Part shown: positions 32,340-41,186 of the stretch, one piece after another
How the letters are laid out: each line of letters opens with the position of its first letter
Position numbering within the stretch: the first letter of the stretch is position 1
Source: Bog-159 sp035499555
GTDB taxonomy: Bacteria; Acidobacteriota; Terriglobia; Bryobacterales; Bryobacteraceae
Reading direction: 5' to 3'
Assembly (NCBI GenBank): GCA_035499555.1
Contig: DATJYO010000070.1
Location: 1 to 64,000, forward strand
DNA length: 64,000 bases
Program-made: the position numbers and the translations under genes
The notes under the pieces: generated by a model
Databases searched by the model: none
Told to the model about the DNA's origin: nothing
The model's input: the letters and a program-made list of their open reading frames with translations, nothing else

Positions 32340-33776
32340 ATGCAATCCGTGCACGTTTCGCCCTACGGCGGCACGTGGTATCCAGGCTGCCGCACGGATC
32401 TCGAGCGCCTGCTCGATGAGTTGTTCGCCTGTTCGGAGGAAAGAACCGGTTCGTATCTGCTGCCCGATCCGCGGGGATTCGTGGTGCCGCATGCGGGCCT
32501 GGAGTATTCGGGCGCGGTGGCGGCGGCCGCGTACCGCTATGTCCGCCGGCAGAAACCTCGCCGCGCGGTAATTCTGGGCTTTGCGCATCGGGGCGGACCG
32601 GCGGGCGTCACCATACCGGCCATCGAAGAATACCAGACGCCTTTGGGCGAGGTGGCGGTGGATCGCGAGACAATGAACCGGCTGGGGGCGCAGCGGCCGT
32701 TTCACTGGGTTCCGGAGGACCGTATCTGCGACCATTCGGTGGAGATCCAGTTGCCGCTGTTGCAGCGGGCGGCGCCGGAGGCGCGGGTGGTTCCGCTGTT
32801 TGTGAGCCACCTGGACGCGCACGCGCGCCGGGCGGCGGCGGAAGTCCTGGCGGGACTATGCGAACCGGGGACGATCTTCCTGGTGAGCTCGGACCTGACG
32901 CATTTCGGCCGGGCATTCGGCTACCAGCCGTTCCAGGTGGATTCGGCCATATCCGCGCGGTTGAGCTGCCTGGATCACATTCTGATGGCAGGGGCGGCCA
33001 GCCTGGACGCGCAAGCCTTCCTGGACACCGTCGGCGAGAATCGCGCCACGGTGTGCGGCAGGGAGCCTATCGCGCTGTGGCTGGAGATGCTGGCGCTGGT
33101 GGGGGGCGAGGAGGTTTTCCAGGATATTCTGGACTACCGCACTTCGGGCGACGTCACGGGCGACTACGAGCACACAGTGAGCTACGGCGTGCTGGGCTAT
33201 TTTCCGGCGCGGTCGTTCGGGGTGGACGCCGCCGGGCAGGAGTTGCTGCTCGAAAGCGCCCAGGAGACCCTGCGCTACCTGCGGGCCACCGGGGAACACC
33301 GGCCCATTCCGCCGCGCGAAATGACGCCGCCGCTTTCGCGCAGGGCGGGCGTTTTCGTCAGCCTGCACCAGGAAGGCCGGCTGTTGGGCTGTGTAGGCAA
33401 CCGCACGAGCCTGGAGTCGCTGGCGGAGAACGTGCCCGAGATGACGCTGCGGGCCGCGCTGGACGATCCGCGCTTCCCCACCGTGCTGGGCGTGGAAGGC
33501 GGCATCGACGTCGAGATTTCGATCCTGACGCCCATGAAGCCGGTCCGCGACGCGCGCGCTTTCCGCGTCGGCCAGCACGGGGCTACGCTCGAATACGCGG
33601 GCCGGCAGGCGCTGCTGCTGCCGCAGGTGGCGCGGCACCGGGAATGGAACGCCGATCAATTCATGAGCGCGCTGTCGGCCAAAGCCGGTCTGGGTTCCAA
33701 AGGCTATCAAACAGCCGGGGCCCGATTGAACGTCTTTCGCGCGCAGGTGTTTCCCGGGCCGGAGGACGGGACCTAA
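32340..33776 (+). CDS. Fused AmmeMemoRadiSam proteins B and A (MEMO1-AMMECR1)
   Basis: A 478-residue fusion. Residues ~1-270 are MEMO-like (AmrB), beginning SVHVSPYGGTWYPG, with the metal-site residues His in VPHAGLEYSGAV, His in CDHSVEIQLPLL, Asp and His in SSDLTHFG, and Cys in TVCGREPIALW. Residues ~295-478 are AMMECR1-like (AmrA), with GVFVSLHQEGRLLGCVGN and AALDDPRF. In many genomes these are separate genes; here they form one chain, placed directly behind amrS. Eukaryotic MEMO1 binds metals and AMMECR1 is a regulator of unknown chemistry, so a joint protein- or metabolite-modifying system is only inferred. Confidence 0.93.
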   Translation: MQSVHVSPYGGTWYPGCRTDLERLLDELFACSEERTGSYLLPDPRGFVVPHAGLEYSGAVAAAAYRYVRRQKPRRAVILGFAHRGGPAGVTIPAIEEYQTPLGEVAVDRETMNRLGAQRPFHWVPEDRICDHSVEIQLPLLQRAAPEARVVPLFVSHLDAHARRAAAEVLAGLCEPGTIFLVSSDLTHFGRAFGYQPFQVDSAISARLSCLDHILMAGAASLDAQAFLDTVGENRATVCGREPIALWLEMLALVGGEEVFQDILDYRTSGDVTGDYEHTVSYGVLGYFPARSFGVDAAGQELLLESAQETLRYLRATGEHRPIPPREMTPPLSRRAGVFVSLHQEGRLLGCVGNRTSLESLAENVPEMTLRAALDDPRFPTVLGVEGGIDVEISILTPMKPVRDARAFRVGQHGATLEYAGRQALLLPQVARHREWNADQFMSALSAKAGLGSKGYQTAGARLNVFRAQVFPGPEDGT

Positions 33777-33798
33777 CCGGCCCAGATTTTCGCCAGGC

Positions 33799-34805
33799 TC
33801 AGAAGTCGATGCGGGCCGAGACCTGTCCGGTGCGGTAGCCGCCGAAATCCGATCCGCGCGCAGAGGTGATCTGCCCGAACGACGGGTTGTCGATGGCCGC
33901 CACCGGATCGGCCAGGTTCACATGGTTGAAGAGGTTGGTAAACGACGCTTCGATCTTGAGCTTGACGCGCTCGGTGATGGGGAAAGCTTTGCCGAGGGCG
34001 GTGTTCAGATTCACGGTGCCGGGTCCGGTGACGATGCCGATGCCGGCGTCACCGAAGCGGCCCAGGGGAGCCAGGTCGCTGGCGGGGTTGTCGCCGATGG
34101 TGCAAGGCTGTCCGATGCTCCAGTTAGGGGTACCGGGACAAGTGAACGCCGACGGGTTGAACCACGCGGCGGCGGTGGGGTTGGAAACCGCCGGTTTGCC
34201 GATGAGGTCGGGATGCTGCTGGCGGCCAATCAGGCCCGAGCCGGTGCCCGAAGGATCGCCATTATTGAAGTACGGCGTCTCAAAGGGTCCGCTCTGCACC
34301 AGGAAGATGTTACTCAGCCGCCATCCGCCCAGGACGGCATCGGTGACACGGCTGGCGCTGGAGAGGAAGCGGCGGCCGCGGCCAAAGGGTAACTCGTAGA
34401 GTGCGGTGGTGATCCAGCGATGGCGGCGAGTGCCCCAGACCGGCCCGTACTCAGCCTTGAGGTTGTAAGCATCCATGCTACGGTGGCCGCGTTTTCGTCG
34501 GCGAAGTGATCCGGCACGGGACCTTGATTGTCCGCCAGGTTCTTGGCGAAGGTATAAGTGGAGTTGAAGGTAAGTCCCTGGCGGAAGCGGTGAGTTACTT
34601 CGGCCTGCGCCGAGTTATAGTTCATGGTAGCGCCCACCGCACGATCGTTGACTACGCCCCAGTTCGGGTACGGACGGCTGCTCAGCGGCTGCTCGGCGAA
34701 GAACGTCGTGGAGTAGGCTGACTGATTCAGGTCCGGCGCGTAAACCAGGTCGCGGGTACCCTGGCCGATATAGGAGACGCGCAGGCCGGTGAGGTTAAGA
34801 GATTA
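33799..34805 (-). pseudogene. Truncated, frameshifted TonB-dependent (Oar-like) receptor
   Basis: This is the C-terminal ~330 codons of an acidobacterial Oar-like TonB receptor. The upstream segment (about 34805-34480) reads GLRVSYIGQGTRDLVY, YPNWGVVNDRAVGATMNYNS and RFRQGLTFNSTYTFAKN; a frameshift near 34480 moves to a second frame that continues AEYGPVWGTRRHRW, GGWRLSNIFLVQSG and LFNHVNLADP, ending in a barrel-type C-terminal Phe (SARIDF). No signal peptide, plug or TonB box is present, and homology stops abruptly at about 34805. It is flanked by the fused MEMO gene (convergent) and the DUF1572 gene. Confidence 0.85.
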
Positions 34806-35029
34806 CCAATTCGCCAGGGCCTGATCCTACAGCATTTCACCGGGCCGCCTATGGTAATTTGTATGTCACCTGTGTTGGCATATCTGACGGGAAACTCAAC
34901 GGTTTTGTGTCGCTTAGTCCCAGCGAGAGGTGGGTTTGGACATGGCGGCCGCCGCCGCGCGGATGTCACCGAGATCCGGGCGACAAACGGACAGTTGTCA
35001 GATTTATTTATAATTTCCCAGAGGTAGAG

Positions 35030-35578
35030 ATGGCACTCAAATTCACGACTTCGCACCTGGAAGATTCACTGACGCTGTTTCGCAATTACAGAAAGATGGC
35101 GGAGGCGGCCCTGGCGCAGGTCACCGACGAGCAACTGTTCGTGACTCTGGACCCGGAGGCCAACTCCATCGCGGTGATCGTGAAACATATGGCGGGCAAC
35201 ATGCGGTCGCGGTGGACGGACTTTCTATCAAGCGACGGCGAGAAACCCGACCGCAATCGCGACACGGAGTTTGAGAACCCGCCGGCCACCCGCGCGGAGC
35301 TGATGGCGGTTTGGGAGGCCGGCTGGAATTACGTGTTCCAGGCACTGGAGCCGCTGACGGAAGCGGACCTGGGGCGGACGGTGACGATCCGCGGCGAGGC
35401 GCACTCGGTGACGCAGGCGATCAACCGGCAACTGGGGCATTACGCCTGCCATATCGGACAGATCGTGCTGCTGGCGAAACATTACCAGCATGCCGAGTGG
35501 CGCTCGCTGTCGATTCCGCGGGGCAAGTCGGCGGAATTTCTGCAGAAGGTGGCGGGGGGCGAAGCCAGCCAGCGTTGA
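35030..35578 (+). CDS. DUF1572/DinB-like protein
   Basis: A 182-residue four-helix bundle protein of the DUF1572 family within the DinB superfamily. Characteristic features are IAVIVKHMAGNMRSRWTDFLSSDGEK, a predicted metal-binding His near residue 46, and QLGHYACHIGQIVLLAKHY near residue 130-148, carrying the second and third His. Related proteins are thought to act as thiol-dependent metalloproteins (bacillithiol transferase-like), but the activity is unknown here. ATG 35030 follows an AGAGG site; a TATAAT box at 35009-35014 precedes it. The A/T-rich gap upstream (34806-35029) holds no gene. Confidence 0.82.
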   Translation: MALKFTTSHLEDSLTLFRNYRKMAEAALAQVTDEQLFVTLDPEANSIAVIVKHMAGNMRSRWTDFLSSDGEKPDRNRDTEFENPPATRAELMAVWEAGWNYVFQALEPLTEADLGRTVTIRGEAHSVTQAINRQLGHYACHIGQIVLLAKHYQHAEWRSLSIPRGKSAEFLQKVAGGEASQR

Positions 35579-35585
35579 AGCGCCG

Positions 35586-36233
35586 CTAAACGATGGCGAA
35601 GGCGCGCACGGGGAAGGTGCCGAAGCGCTTGACCTTCACCGGGACGGCGAAAAAGCGGAAGCCGCGTTCGGGTAGCGCACCGAGGTTGCAAAGATGCTCG
35701 GCGATGGGGATGCCGGCGCGCAGCAGGATGGAGTGGGCGGGCCGCCTGAGATCCGCCGTATCGTCGATGTTGAGAGAGTCGATGCCGGCCAGCGCGGCGC
35801 CGGAATCGGCGATGTGGCGCGCGGCATCGACGGTCAGAAACGGGTGACCTTCGAAATATCGATCGGTGGCCCAATGGCGGTCCCATCCGGTGTGCACCAG
35901 GACGGCTTTGCCGTGCAGGTCCAGATCGCCGAAGGCTGCGCGGCCGATGGCGCGTCCGGCATGGCGCACCACGACCGTGTCGAGATCGGCCAGGGATGCG
36001 AGCGGCAGTTCGGAAAGGTCCGGGCCGTCGGCGTAGCGATGGAAGGGCGAATCTACGTAGGTGCCGGTGTTGGCGACCATTTCGATCTTGCCGATGTGGA
36101 ACTCCGTGCCGGGAGCGTAGATGCGGCGGGAGTCCTCGCGGCTCAGGAAGTCGCAGATGAGCGGCGCGGGCAGGCCCTGGTAGGTGACCAGCCCGTGTTC
36201 CACGGTGTGACTGAGATCGATCAGGTCCGGCAC
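35586..36233 (-). CDS. Cyclase-family hydrolase (kynurenine formamidase-like)
   Basis: A 215-residue protein of the cyclase/KynB metal-hydrolase family. The family signature HxGTHxDxPxH appears as NTGTYVDSPFH near residue 55: the first two His are Asn and Tyr, while Asp and the last His remain. Downstream AVLVHTGWDRHW and GIDSLNIDDTAD are conserved. The same changed motif is, to my recollection, found in a sub-group of this family, so it may still be active with other ligands. Substrate unknown. It is convergent with the DUF1572 gene (seven bases apart) and divergent from the heme A synthase gene. Confidence 0.8.
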   Translation of the reverse strand: MPDLIDLSHTVEHGLVTYQGLPAPLICDFLSREDSRRIYAPGTEFHIGKIEMVANTGTYVDSPFHRYADGPDLSELPLASLADLDTVVVRHAGRAIGRAAFGDLDLHGKAVLVHTGWDRHWATDRYFEGHPFLTVDAARHIADSGAALAGIDSLNIDDTADLRRPAHSILLRAGIPIAEHLCNLGALPERGFRFFAVPVKVKRFGTFPVRAFAIV

Positions 36234-36269
36234 CGGCTCAGCGTAGCATGAGCGCGGTACAGTGGAGGA

Positions 36270-37226
36270 ATGGCCGAGGCATTAGCGGGCGCGCCGCCGC
36301 GCGAGACGCAGGGTACGGCTGACGGGCGGTTCCGCCGGGCAGCCTGGGGCGTGCTGGCCTACAACATTCTGGTGGTGCTGTGGGGCGCGTACGTGCGGGC
36401 GACCGGGTCCGGCGACGGCTGCGGCAACAACTGGCCGCTGTGCCAGGGCGTGGTGGTGCCGCGCGCGCCGCAGGCGCAGACTGTCATCGAATTCACCCAT
36501 CGCGCCAGCGTCCTGGTGGCGATGATCGCGGTGGCGGGCCTGGTGATCTGGGCGTTCCGGGCGTTTCCGCGAGGGCATCGTTCACGCTTCTTTGCGGTGC
36601 TTTCGCTGGCGTTCTTTTTTGTCGAGGCGCTGCTGGGCGCCGGGCTGGTGTTGTTCCGCTACGTGGCGCACAACGCATCGGCGGGGCGGGCGGTATACCT
36701 GTCGGCGCACCTGGTGAACACGCAGGTCCTGTTGGCGATGTTGGCGCTGGCGGCATGGTTCGGCGGGGATGCCACGACGCGTCCATGGCGGCGGCCGGCG
36801 GGAGCCATTATGGCGGCATTGCCGATCGCGCTGGCAGTAGCGGTGAGCGGCGCGCTGGCGGCCCTGGGCGATACCCTGTTTCCGGCGTCGTCTCTCGCGT
36901 CGGGCATGAAACAGGAGTTCGCGGGGACGGCGGTGGCGCTGCTGCGCCTGCGCGCCATGCATCCGGTGGTGGCCGTCACGGGCGGCGTGTTCCTGCTGTT
37001 TACCGCGGTTACGGCGCGGCGCGCGGGAGCGGTGCGCTGGAGCAACATGGTGACGATCCTGGTACTGGCGCAGTTGGCGGCGGGCCTGGTGAACTGGCTG
37101 CTGCTGGCGCCGGTATGGATGCAGCTTTTCCACCTGCTGCTGGCGGACCTTTTGTGGATCGCGCTGGTGGTTACGGCACTGGAGACGGGCTGGGAACAGG
37201 CTTTGCGGACGCGGCCGGCGGTGTAA
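36270..37226 (+). CDS. Heme A synthase (COX15/CtaA)
   Basis: A 318-residue inner-membrane monooxygenase-like protein that makes heme A from heme O for cytochrome oxidase. Eight hydrophobic segments are predicted. The family motifs are present: RATGSGDGCGNNWPLCQG after TM1 (with the paired Cys of the extracytoplasmic loop), EFTHRASV in TM2, and the later His in RAMHPVVA and MQLFHLLLAD. ATG 36270 was chosen as the first in-frame ATG. No ctaB or oxidase subunit lies nearby. Confidence 0.93.
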   Translation: MAEALAGAPPRETQGTADGRFRRAAWGVLAYNILVVLWGAYVRATGSGDGCGNNWPLCQGVVVPRAPQAQTVIEFTHRASVLVAMIAVAGLVIWAFRAFPRGHRSRFFAVLSLAFFFVEALLGAGLVLFRYVAHNASAGRAVYLSAHLVNTQVLLAMLALAAWFGGDATTRPWRRPAGAIMAALPIALAVAVSGALAALGDTLFPASSLASGMKQEFAGTAVALLRLRAMHPVVAVTGGVFLLFTAVTARRAGAVRWSNMVTILVLAQLAAGLVNWLLLAPVWMQLFHLLLADLLWIALVVTALETGWEQALRTRPAV

Positions 37227-37281
37227 CCGTCTCCGGGACCGGCCGGGAAACCGGCATGGCGGCGCACTCGTCCTTATCATC

Positions 37282-40086
37282 ATGTACGCTTCGAGCAGGC
37301 AGATGCGCAGCGTAACCTTATGGGCCACGGTCCTGTGGTTTGCGCATTCCCTTTGGGCGGGGGAGATACGGATCGCAACCGCGATCGACAACAACCGGCG
37401 CACCGCCCTGGCCGGCCAGGTTAGTCCTCGAATCAGGCTGGGCGCAGACCAGGGCCGCATCGATCCAGCGTTCGAAATGCCTTACCTGATGCTGGTGCTG
37501 AGGCCGTCGGCCGCGCAACAGGCGGACCTGGATCGCCTGCTCGAACAGCAGCAGGATCCGGCTTCGCCGGAATATCATCGCTGGCTGACACCCGAACAGT
37601 ACGCGGACCGGTTCGGCGCCGAGCAGGCGGATGTGGACAAGATGCTGAGCTGGCTGGCGCAGCAGGGCCTCACGGTGAAGTCGGTAGCGCGCGGGCGCAA
37701 TGCCATTGTGTTCCGCGGCGCGGCGGCGCAGGTGGAGAGCGCGTTCGGCACCCAGATCCACCGCTACCTGGTGAACGGCGTATCGCACTACGCGAACGCA
37801 ACGGAACCATCGATTCCGGCGGCCATGAGCGGCGTGGTGAGCGCGATTCACGGCCTGCACGATTTTCATCTCCACCCGATGGCGCGGCGCAGCCTGCGGC
37901 CCCGCGACAATCTGGGCAGCAGTCATCAACTGGGTCCGGACGATATAGCTACTATCTATGACATCAGCCCGCTGTATCACGCCGGGATCAACGGGAGCGG
38001 CCAGAAGATCGTGGTGGCGGGGGATGTGGAAGTCAATCTCTCGGACATCGAACAGTACCGCAATAACTTCGGGCTGCCGGCGAACGATCCACAAACCATG
38101 TTAGTGCCCGGCAATGTGAATCCCGGCACTTGTAACCCAAGTGACGCGAGCTGTGACCTGGATGAAGCGGACCTGGACCTGGAGCTGTCCGGATCGGTAG
38201 CGCGGGATGCCAAGATACTGTTTGTTTATGCGCCCAACGTCCTGGACGCGGTGCAATACGCCATCGATCAGAACCTGGCTCCGGTGATCAGCCTGAGTTA
38301 CGGCGATTGCGAGTTGCAGACGTCCCGTTCCGACGCGCTGACGTTTCAAAGCTGGGCCACGCAGGCCAACACGGAGGGCATCACCTGGTTTGCGGCGTCC
38401 GGCGATGCGGGCGCGGCGGACTGCTTCGGCGGGACCGATCCGGCGACGAACAACAGCATTTCGGTGGATATGCCGGCGTCGGTCCCGCAGGTGACCGGCA
38501 TCGGCGGCACGGAATTCAACGAAGGCGGCGGCACGTATTGGAGCACGGTGAACTCAGCCACGAATTCGTCGGCGTTGTCGTACATCCCGGAGGTCGCCTG
38601 GAACGACAGCGGAACGGACGGCACGCCGACTGCGACGGGGGGAGGCCTCAGCGTGTACTTCACAAAGCCGTCGTGGCAGACGGGAACCCCGGCGGATGGC
38701 GCGCGCGACGTGCCGGACGTATCGATTTCCGGCTCGGCCGACAGAGACGGGTATGTGATCGTGTCCGGCGGGAAGTTGGGGATCATCGGCGGCACGTCGG
38801 TGGGGCCGCCGCAATTTGCCGGTGTGGCCGCGTTGTTGAATCAGTACCTGGTTACGAACGGCTATCAGTCGAGCGCGGGGCTGGGTAACATGAATCCGCG
38901 GTTTTACGCGCTGGCATCTACCAGCGGCGTCTATCACGACGTGACCCAGGGAAGCAACATCGTCACGCCGTGCAGCAGCAGACGGGGCTGCACGGCCGCG
39001 CCGATCGGATACGATGCCGGCGCGGGTTACGATCTGACCACCGGGATAGGCTCGGTGGACATCCATAACCTGGTGAACGCCTGGCACGGCAGCGGGGTGC
39101 GCGTCAAAGCCGCAGTGACCATGACCGCGGGCGCCAGCGTGACCAGCCTGGCATTTGCCGGCAGCACCGTATTATCGGCTGCAGTCGCCAGCAGCGACGG
39201 GGGCACGCCTACGGGGACGGTGACATTTTCGGTGGGCATCTTCAGCCTGGGTACGGCGCCATTAGTGGTGTCCGGCGGCCATGTGACCGCCAGCCTGACT
39301 GTGAACGGCTATCAATTCGGGGTGGGAGCCAACAGCGTCACGGCGGTATACGGCGGCGATGGCTCTTACAACGGCTCCACGGCTACCGAGACGGTCACCA
39401 TCACGTCCGCGGGCAACGGCGTACCGGCGGTCAGCAGCCAGTTGAACGGGGCATCCTTTACTACAGCATTGGCTCCGGGCGGAGTGCTGAGTGTGTTCGG
39501 ATCGAACCTGGCGCCGGCAACGGGCGCGGCTCCCGCGACGCCTCTGCCGACCATGATGGGCGGCACCTGGGTGACGATCAACAATGTCACGGCGCCGCTC
39601 TATTACGTGTCGCCGACGCAGTTGAACATCCAGGTACCGTACGAGACGCCCACGAACAGCGCGGTGCTGCTGGTGATCCATAATAACGGGGCGATGACGT
39701 CCGCCTCGATGATCGCGCAGCCGATCGCACCCGCGATCTTCACCTTCGACAACAACGCTCCGGTTCCGTACACGACGGCCGCGCGTGGCGAGGAGATCGT
39801 GTTGTACATGACCGGAGCAGGGGCCCTATCGCCTCCGGTGGCAGATGGCGCGGCGCCGGCGGCCAACACTCCGTTGGCGGATCTGCCCGCACCGGTGGGA
39901 GCCGTGAAAGTGACCGTCGGCGGGGCCACGGCGACGCTGGATTTCGTGGGTCTGCCGACCTGGGCCGTGGGCGTGGTGCAGATCAACTATACGATTCCGG
40001 CGGATGCCCCGCCGGGCGTGCAGCCGGTGGTGGTGTCGGTTGGCGGCGTGGAGAGCGTCGCGACGCAGTTGACTGTTACGCAATAG
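37282..40086 (+). CDS. Secreted sedolisin (S53) peptidase with Ig-like and TIGR03437 domains
   Basis: A 934-residue exported, self-processing acid serine-carboxyl peptidase. The signal peptide is VTLWATVLWFAHSLWA; ATG 37303 may be the true start since it fits a standard signal better. The pro-domain (~35-190) contains YHRWLTPEQYADRFG. In the catalytic domain, Glu and Asp of DEADLDLELS (~residues 291-300), Asp of ASGDAGAADC (~375) and Ser506 of GGTSVGPPQFAG form the Ser-Glu-Asp set. An Ig-like Big_3 domain (~610-710) and a TIGR03437 domain (~715-934: INNVTAPLYYVSPTQLNIQVPY) follow. It likely degrades extracellular protein at low pH. Confidence 0.92.
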   Translation: MYASSRQMRSVTLWATVLWFAHSLWAGEIRIATAIDNNRRTALAGQVSPRIRLGADQGRIDPAFEMPYLMLVLRPSAAQQADLDRLLEQQQDPASPEYHRWLTPEQYADRFGAEQADVDKMLSWLAQQGLTVKSVARGRNAIVFRGAAAQVESAFGTQIHRYLVNGVSHYANATEPSIPAAMSGVVSAIHGLHDFHLHPMARRSLRPRDNLGSSHQLGPDDIATIYDISPLYHAGINGSGQKIVVAGDVEVNLSDIEQYRNNFGLPANDPQTMLVPGNVNPGTCNPSDASCDLDEADLDLELSGSVARDAKILFVYAPNVLDAVQYAIDQNLAPVISLSYGDCELQTSRSDALTFQSWATQANTEGITWFAASGDAGAADCFGGTDPATNNSISVDMPASVPQVTGIGGTEFNEGGGTYWSTVNSATNSSALSYIPEVAWNDSGTDGTPTATGGGLSVYFTKPSWQTGTPADGARDVPDVSISGSADRDGYVIVSGGKLGIIGGTSVGPPQFAGVAALLNQYLVTNGYQSSAGLGNMNPRFYALASTSGVYHDVTQGSNIVTPCSSRRGCTAAPIGYDAGAGYDLTTGIGSVDIHNLVNAWHGSGVRVKAAVTMTAGASVTSLAFAGSTVLSAAVASSDGGTPTGTVTFSVGIFSLGTAPLVVSGGHVTASLTVNGYQFGVGANSVTAVYGGDGSYNGSTATETVTITSAGNGVPAVSSQLNGASFTTALAPGGVLSVFGSNLAPATGAAPATPLPTMMGGTWVTINNVTAPLYYVSPTQLNIQVPYETPTNSAVLLVIHNNGAMTSASMIAQPIAPAIFTFDNNAPVPYTTAARGEEIVLYMTGAGALSPPVADGAAPAANTPLADLPAPVGAVKVTVGGATATLDFVGLPTWAVGVVQINYTIPADAPPGVQPVVVSVGGVESVATQLTVTQ

Positions 40087-40100
40087 ATCGCGGCGCGGTC

Positions 40101-41186
40101 TTATGCCGGCTTCAGGCCGAGGCCCGGGCGGTCCGGCAGAATCAGCTTGCCCTTCTCGACCAGCACTCCGCTGAACGGATCATTGGCGATCAGCAGGTTG
40201 CCGTCGAGGTCCGCGTAGTCGACCAGGGGGGAGAGGTGCGCGGCGGCGGTGACCGAGACGGAGCTCGAAACCATGCAGCCCAGCATGGTCTTCAGACCCA
40301 GCGCTTGGGCCACCTGGATCATGCGATGGGCCTCCAGGATGCCGCCCGCCTTATCGAGCTTCACGTTGACGCCGTCGTAGGCGCCGACGAGTTTGGGTAT
40401 GTCGGCCGCGTGCCGGCAGGCCTCGTCGGCGATCAACGGCAGATGCACGCGCTGGCGCACCCAGCGCGTCTCCTCCAGCATGTCCGCGGGCATGGGCTGC
40501 TCCACGAATTCGACGCCCTGGCCGGCGAGCCAGTTGATTTTGCGCACGGCCTCTTCTTTGTCCTTCCAGCCTTCGTTGGCGTCCACGCGGAGGGGCTTGG
40601 GGGTGACGCTGCGGACCGCTGCGATGGTGGCTTCGTCGGTGTCCAGCCCGACCTTGATCTTGAGCACCGGAAAATCGGCCGCTTCGCGCACCTTCTGGCG
40701 GGTCATCTCGGGATTGTCGATGCCGATGGAAAACGTGGTGACCGGCGCATCCCGGGAATCGAGTCCGAAATAGCGGTAGAGCGGCACGCCCAGCTTCTGC
40801 CCGACCCAGTCCATGAGCGCGATATCGATGGCCGCCTTGCCGGCCCATTCGCCGCTCACCTGGGCGAAGACCTGCTGCATGAGCTTGGCGAACTGCCAGG
40901 GGTCGGCCGACGTCAACAGGCCGCGGACGGATTCGACGGCGCGCCGCGCGTCTTCGGCATTCTCGCGGTAGCGAACGATAGGCGCGCCTTCGCCGTGCCC
41001 GGTGATGCCGTCGCGGCTATAGGCCAGGTACAGGGTATCCCGATAGGCGCTGGACGACATGGTAGTGGTCCAGGTGTGGCGCAGCTTGATGCGCTTGATT
41101 TCGGTGGTGAGGGTGGCGCGCGGCAGGCCCGCGGCCAGCAATGCGGGCCAGCCGGCCTGCGCCACGAAGAAATGGCGGCGGTTCAT
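40101..41186 (-). CDS. Tat-signal dipeptide epimerase (enolase superfamily)
   Basis: A 361-residue L-Ala-D/L-Glu-type epimerase. The catalytic set is complete: Lys176 and Lys178 (VLKIKVG), Asp202 (RVDANEGW), Glu229 (VEQP), Asp254 (IADEA), and Lys276-279 (NVKLDKAGG). The N-terminus is a twin-arginine signal (MNRRHFFVAQAGWPALLAAG), unusual for this normally cytoplasmic family. ATG 41186 overlaps the stop of the NlpC/P60 gene (ATGA), with GGAGG six bases upstream. With the NlpC peptidase it suggests conversion of L-Ala-D-Glu released from murein. Confidence 0.9.
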   Translation of the reverse strand: MNRRHFFVAQAGWPALLAAGLPRATLTTEIKRIKLRHTWTTTMSSSAYRDTLYLAYSRDGITGHGEGAPIVRYRENAEDARRAVESVRGLLTSADPWQFAKLMQQVFAQVSGEWAGKAAIDIALMDWVGQKLGVPLYRYFGLDSRDAPVTTFSIGIDNPEMTRQKVREAADFPVLKIKVGLDTDEATIAAVRSVTPKPLRVDANEGWKDKEEAVRKINWLAGQGVEFVEQPMPADMLEETRWVRQRVHLPLIADEACRHAADIPKLVGAYDGVNVKLDKAGGILEAHRMIQVAQALGLKTMLGCMVSSSVSVTAAAHLSPLVDYADLDGNLLIANDPFSGVLVEKGKLILPDRPGLGLKPA

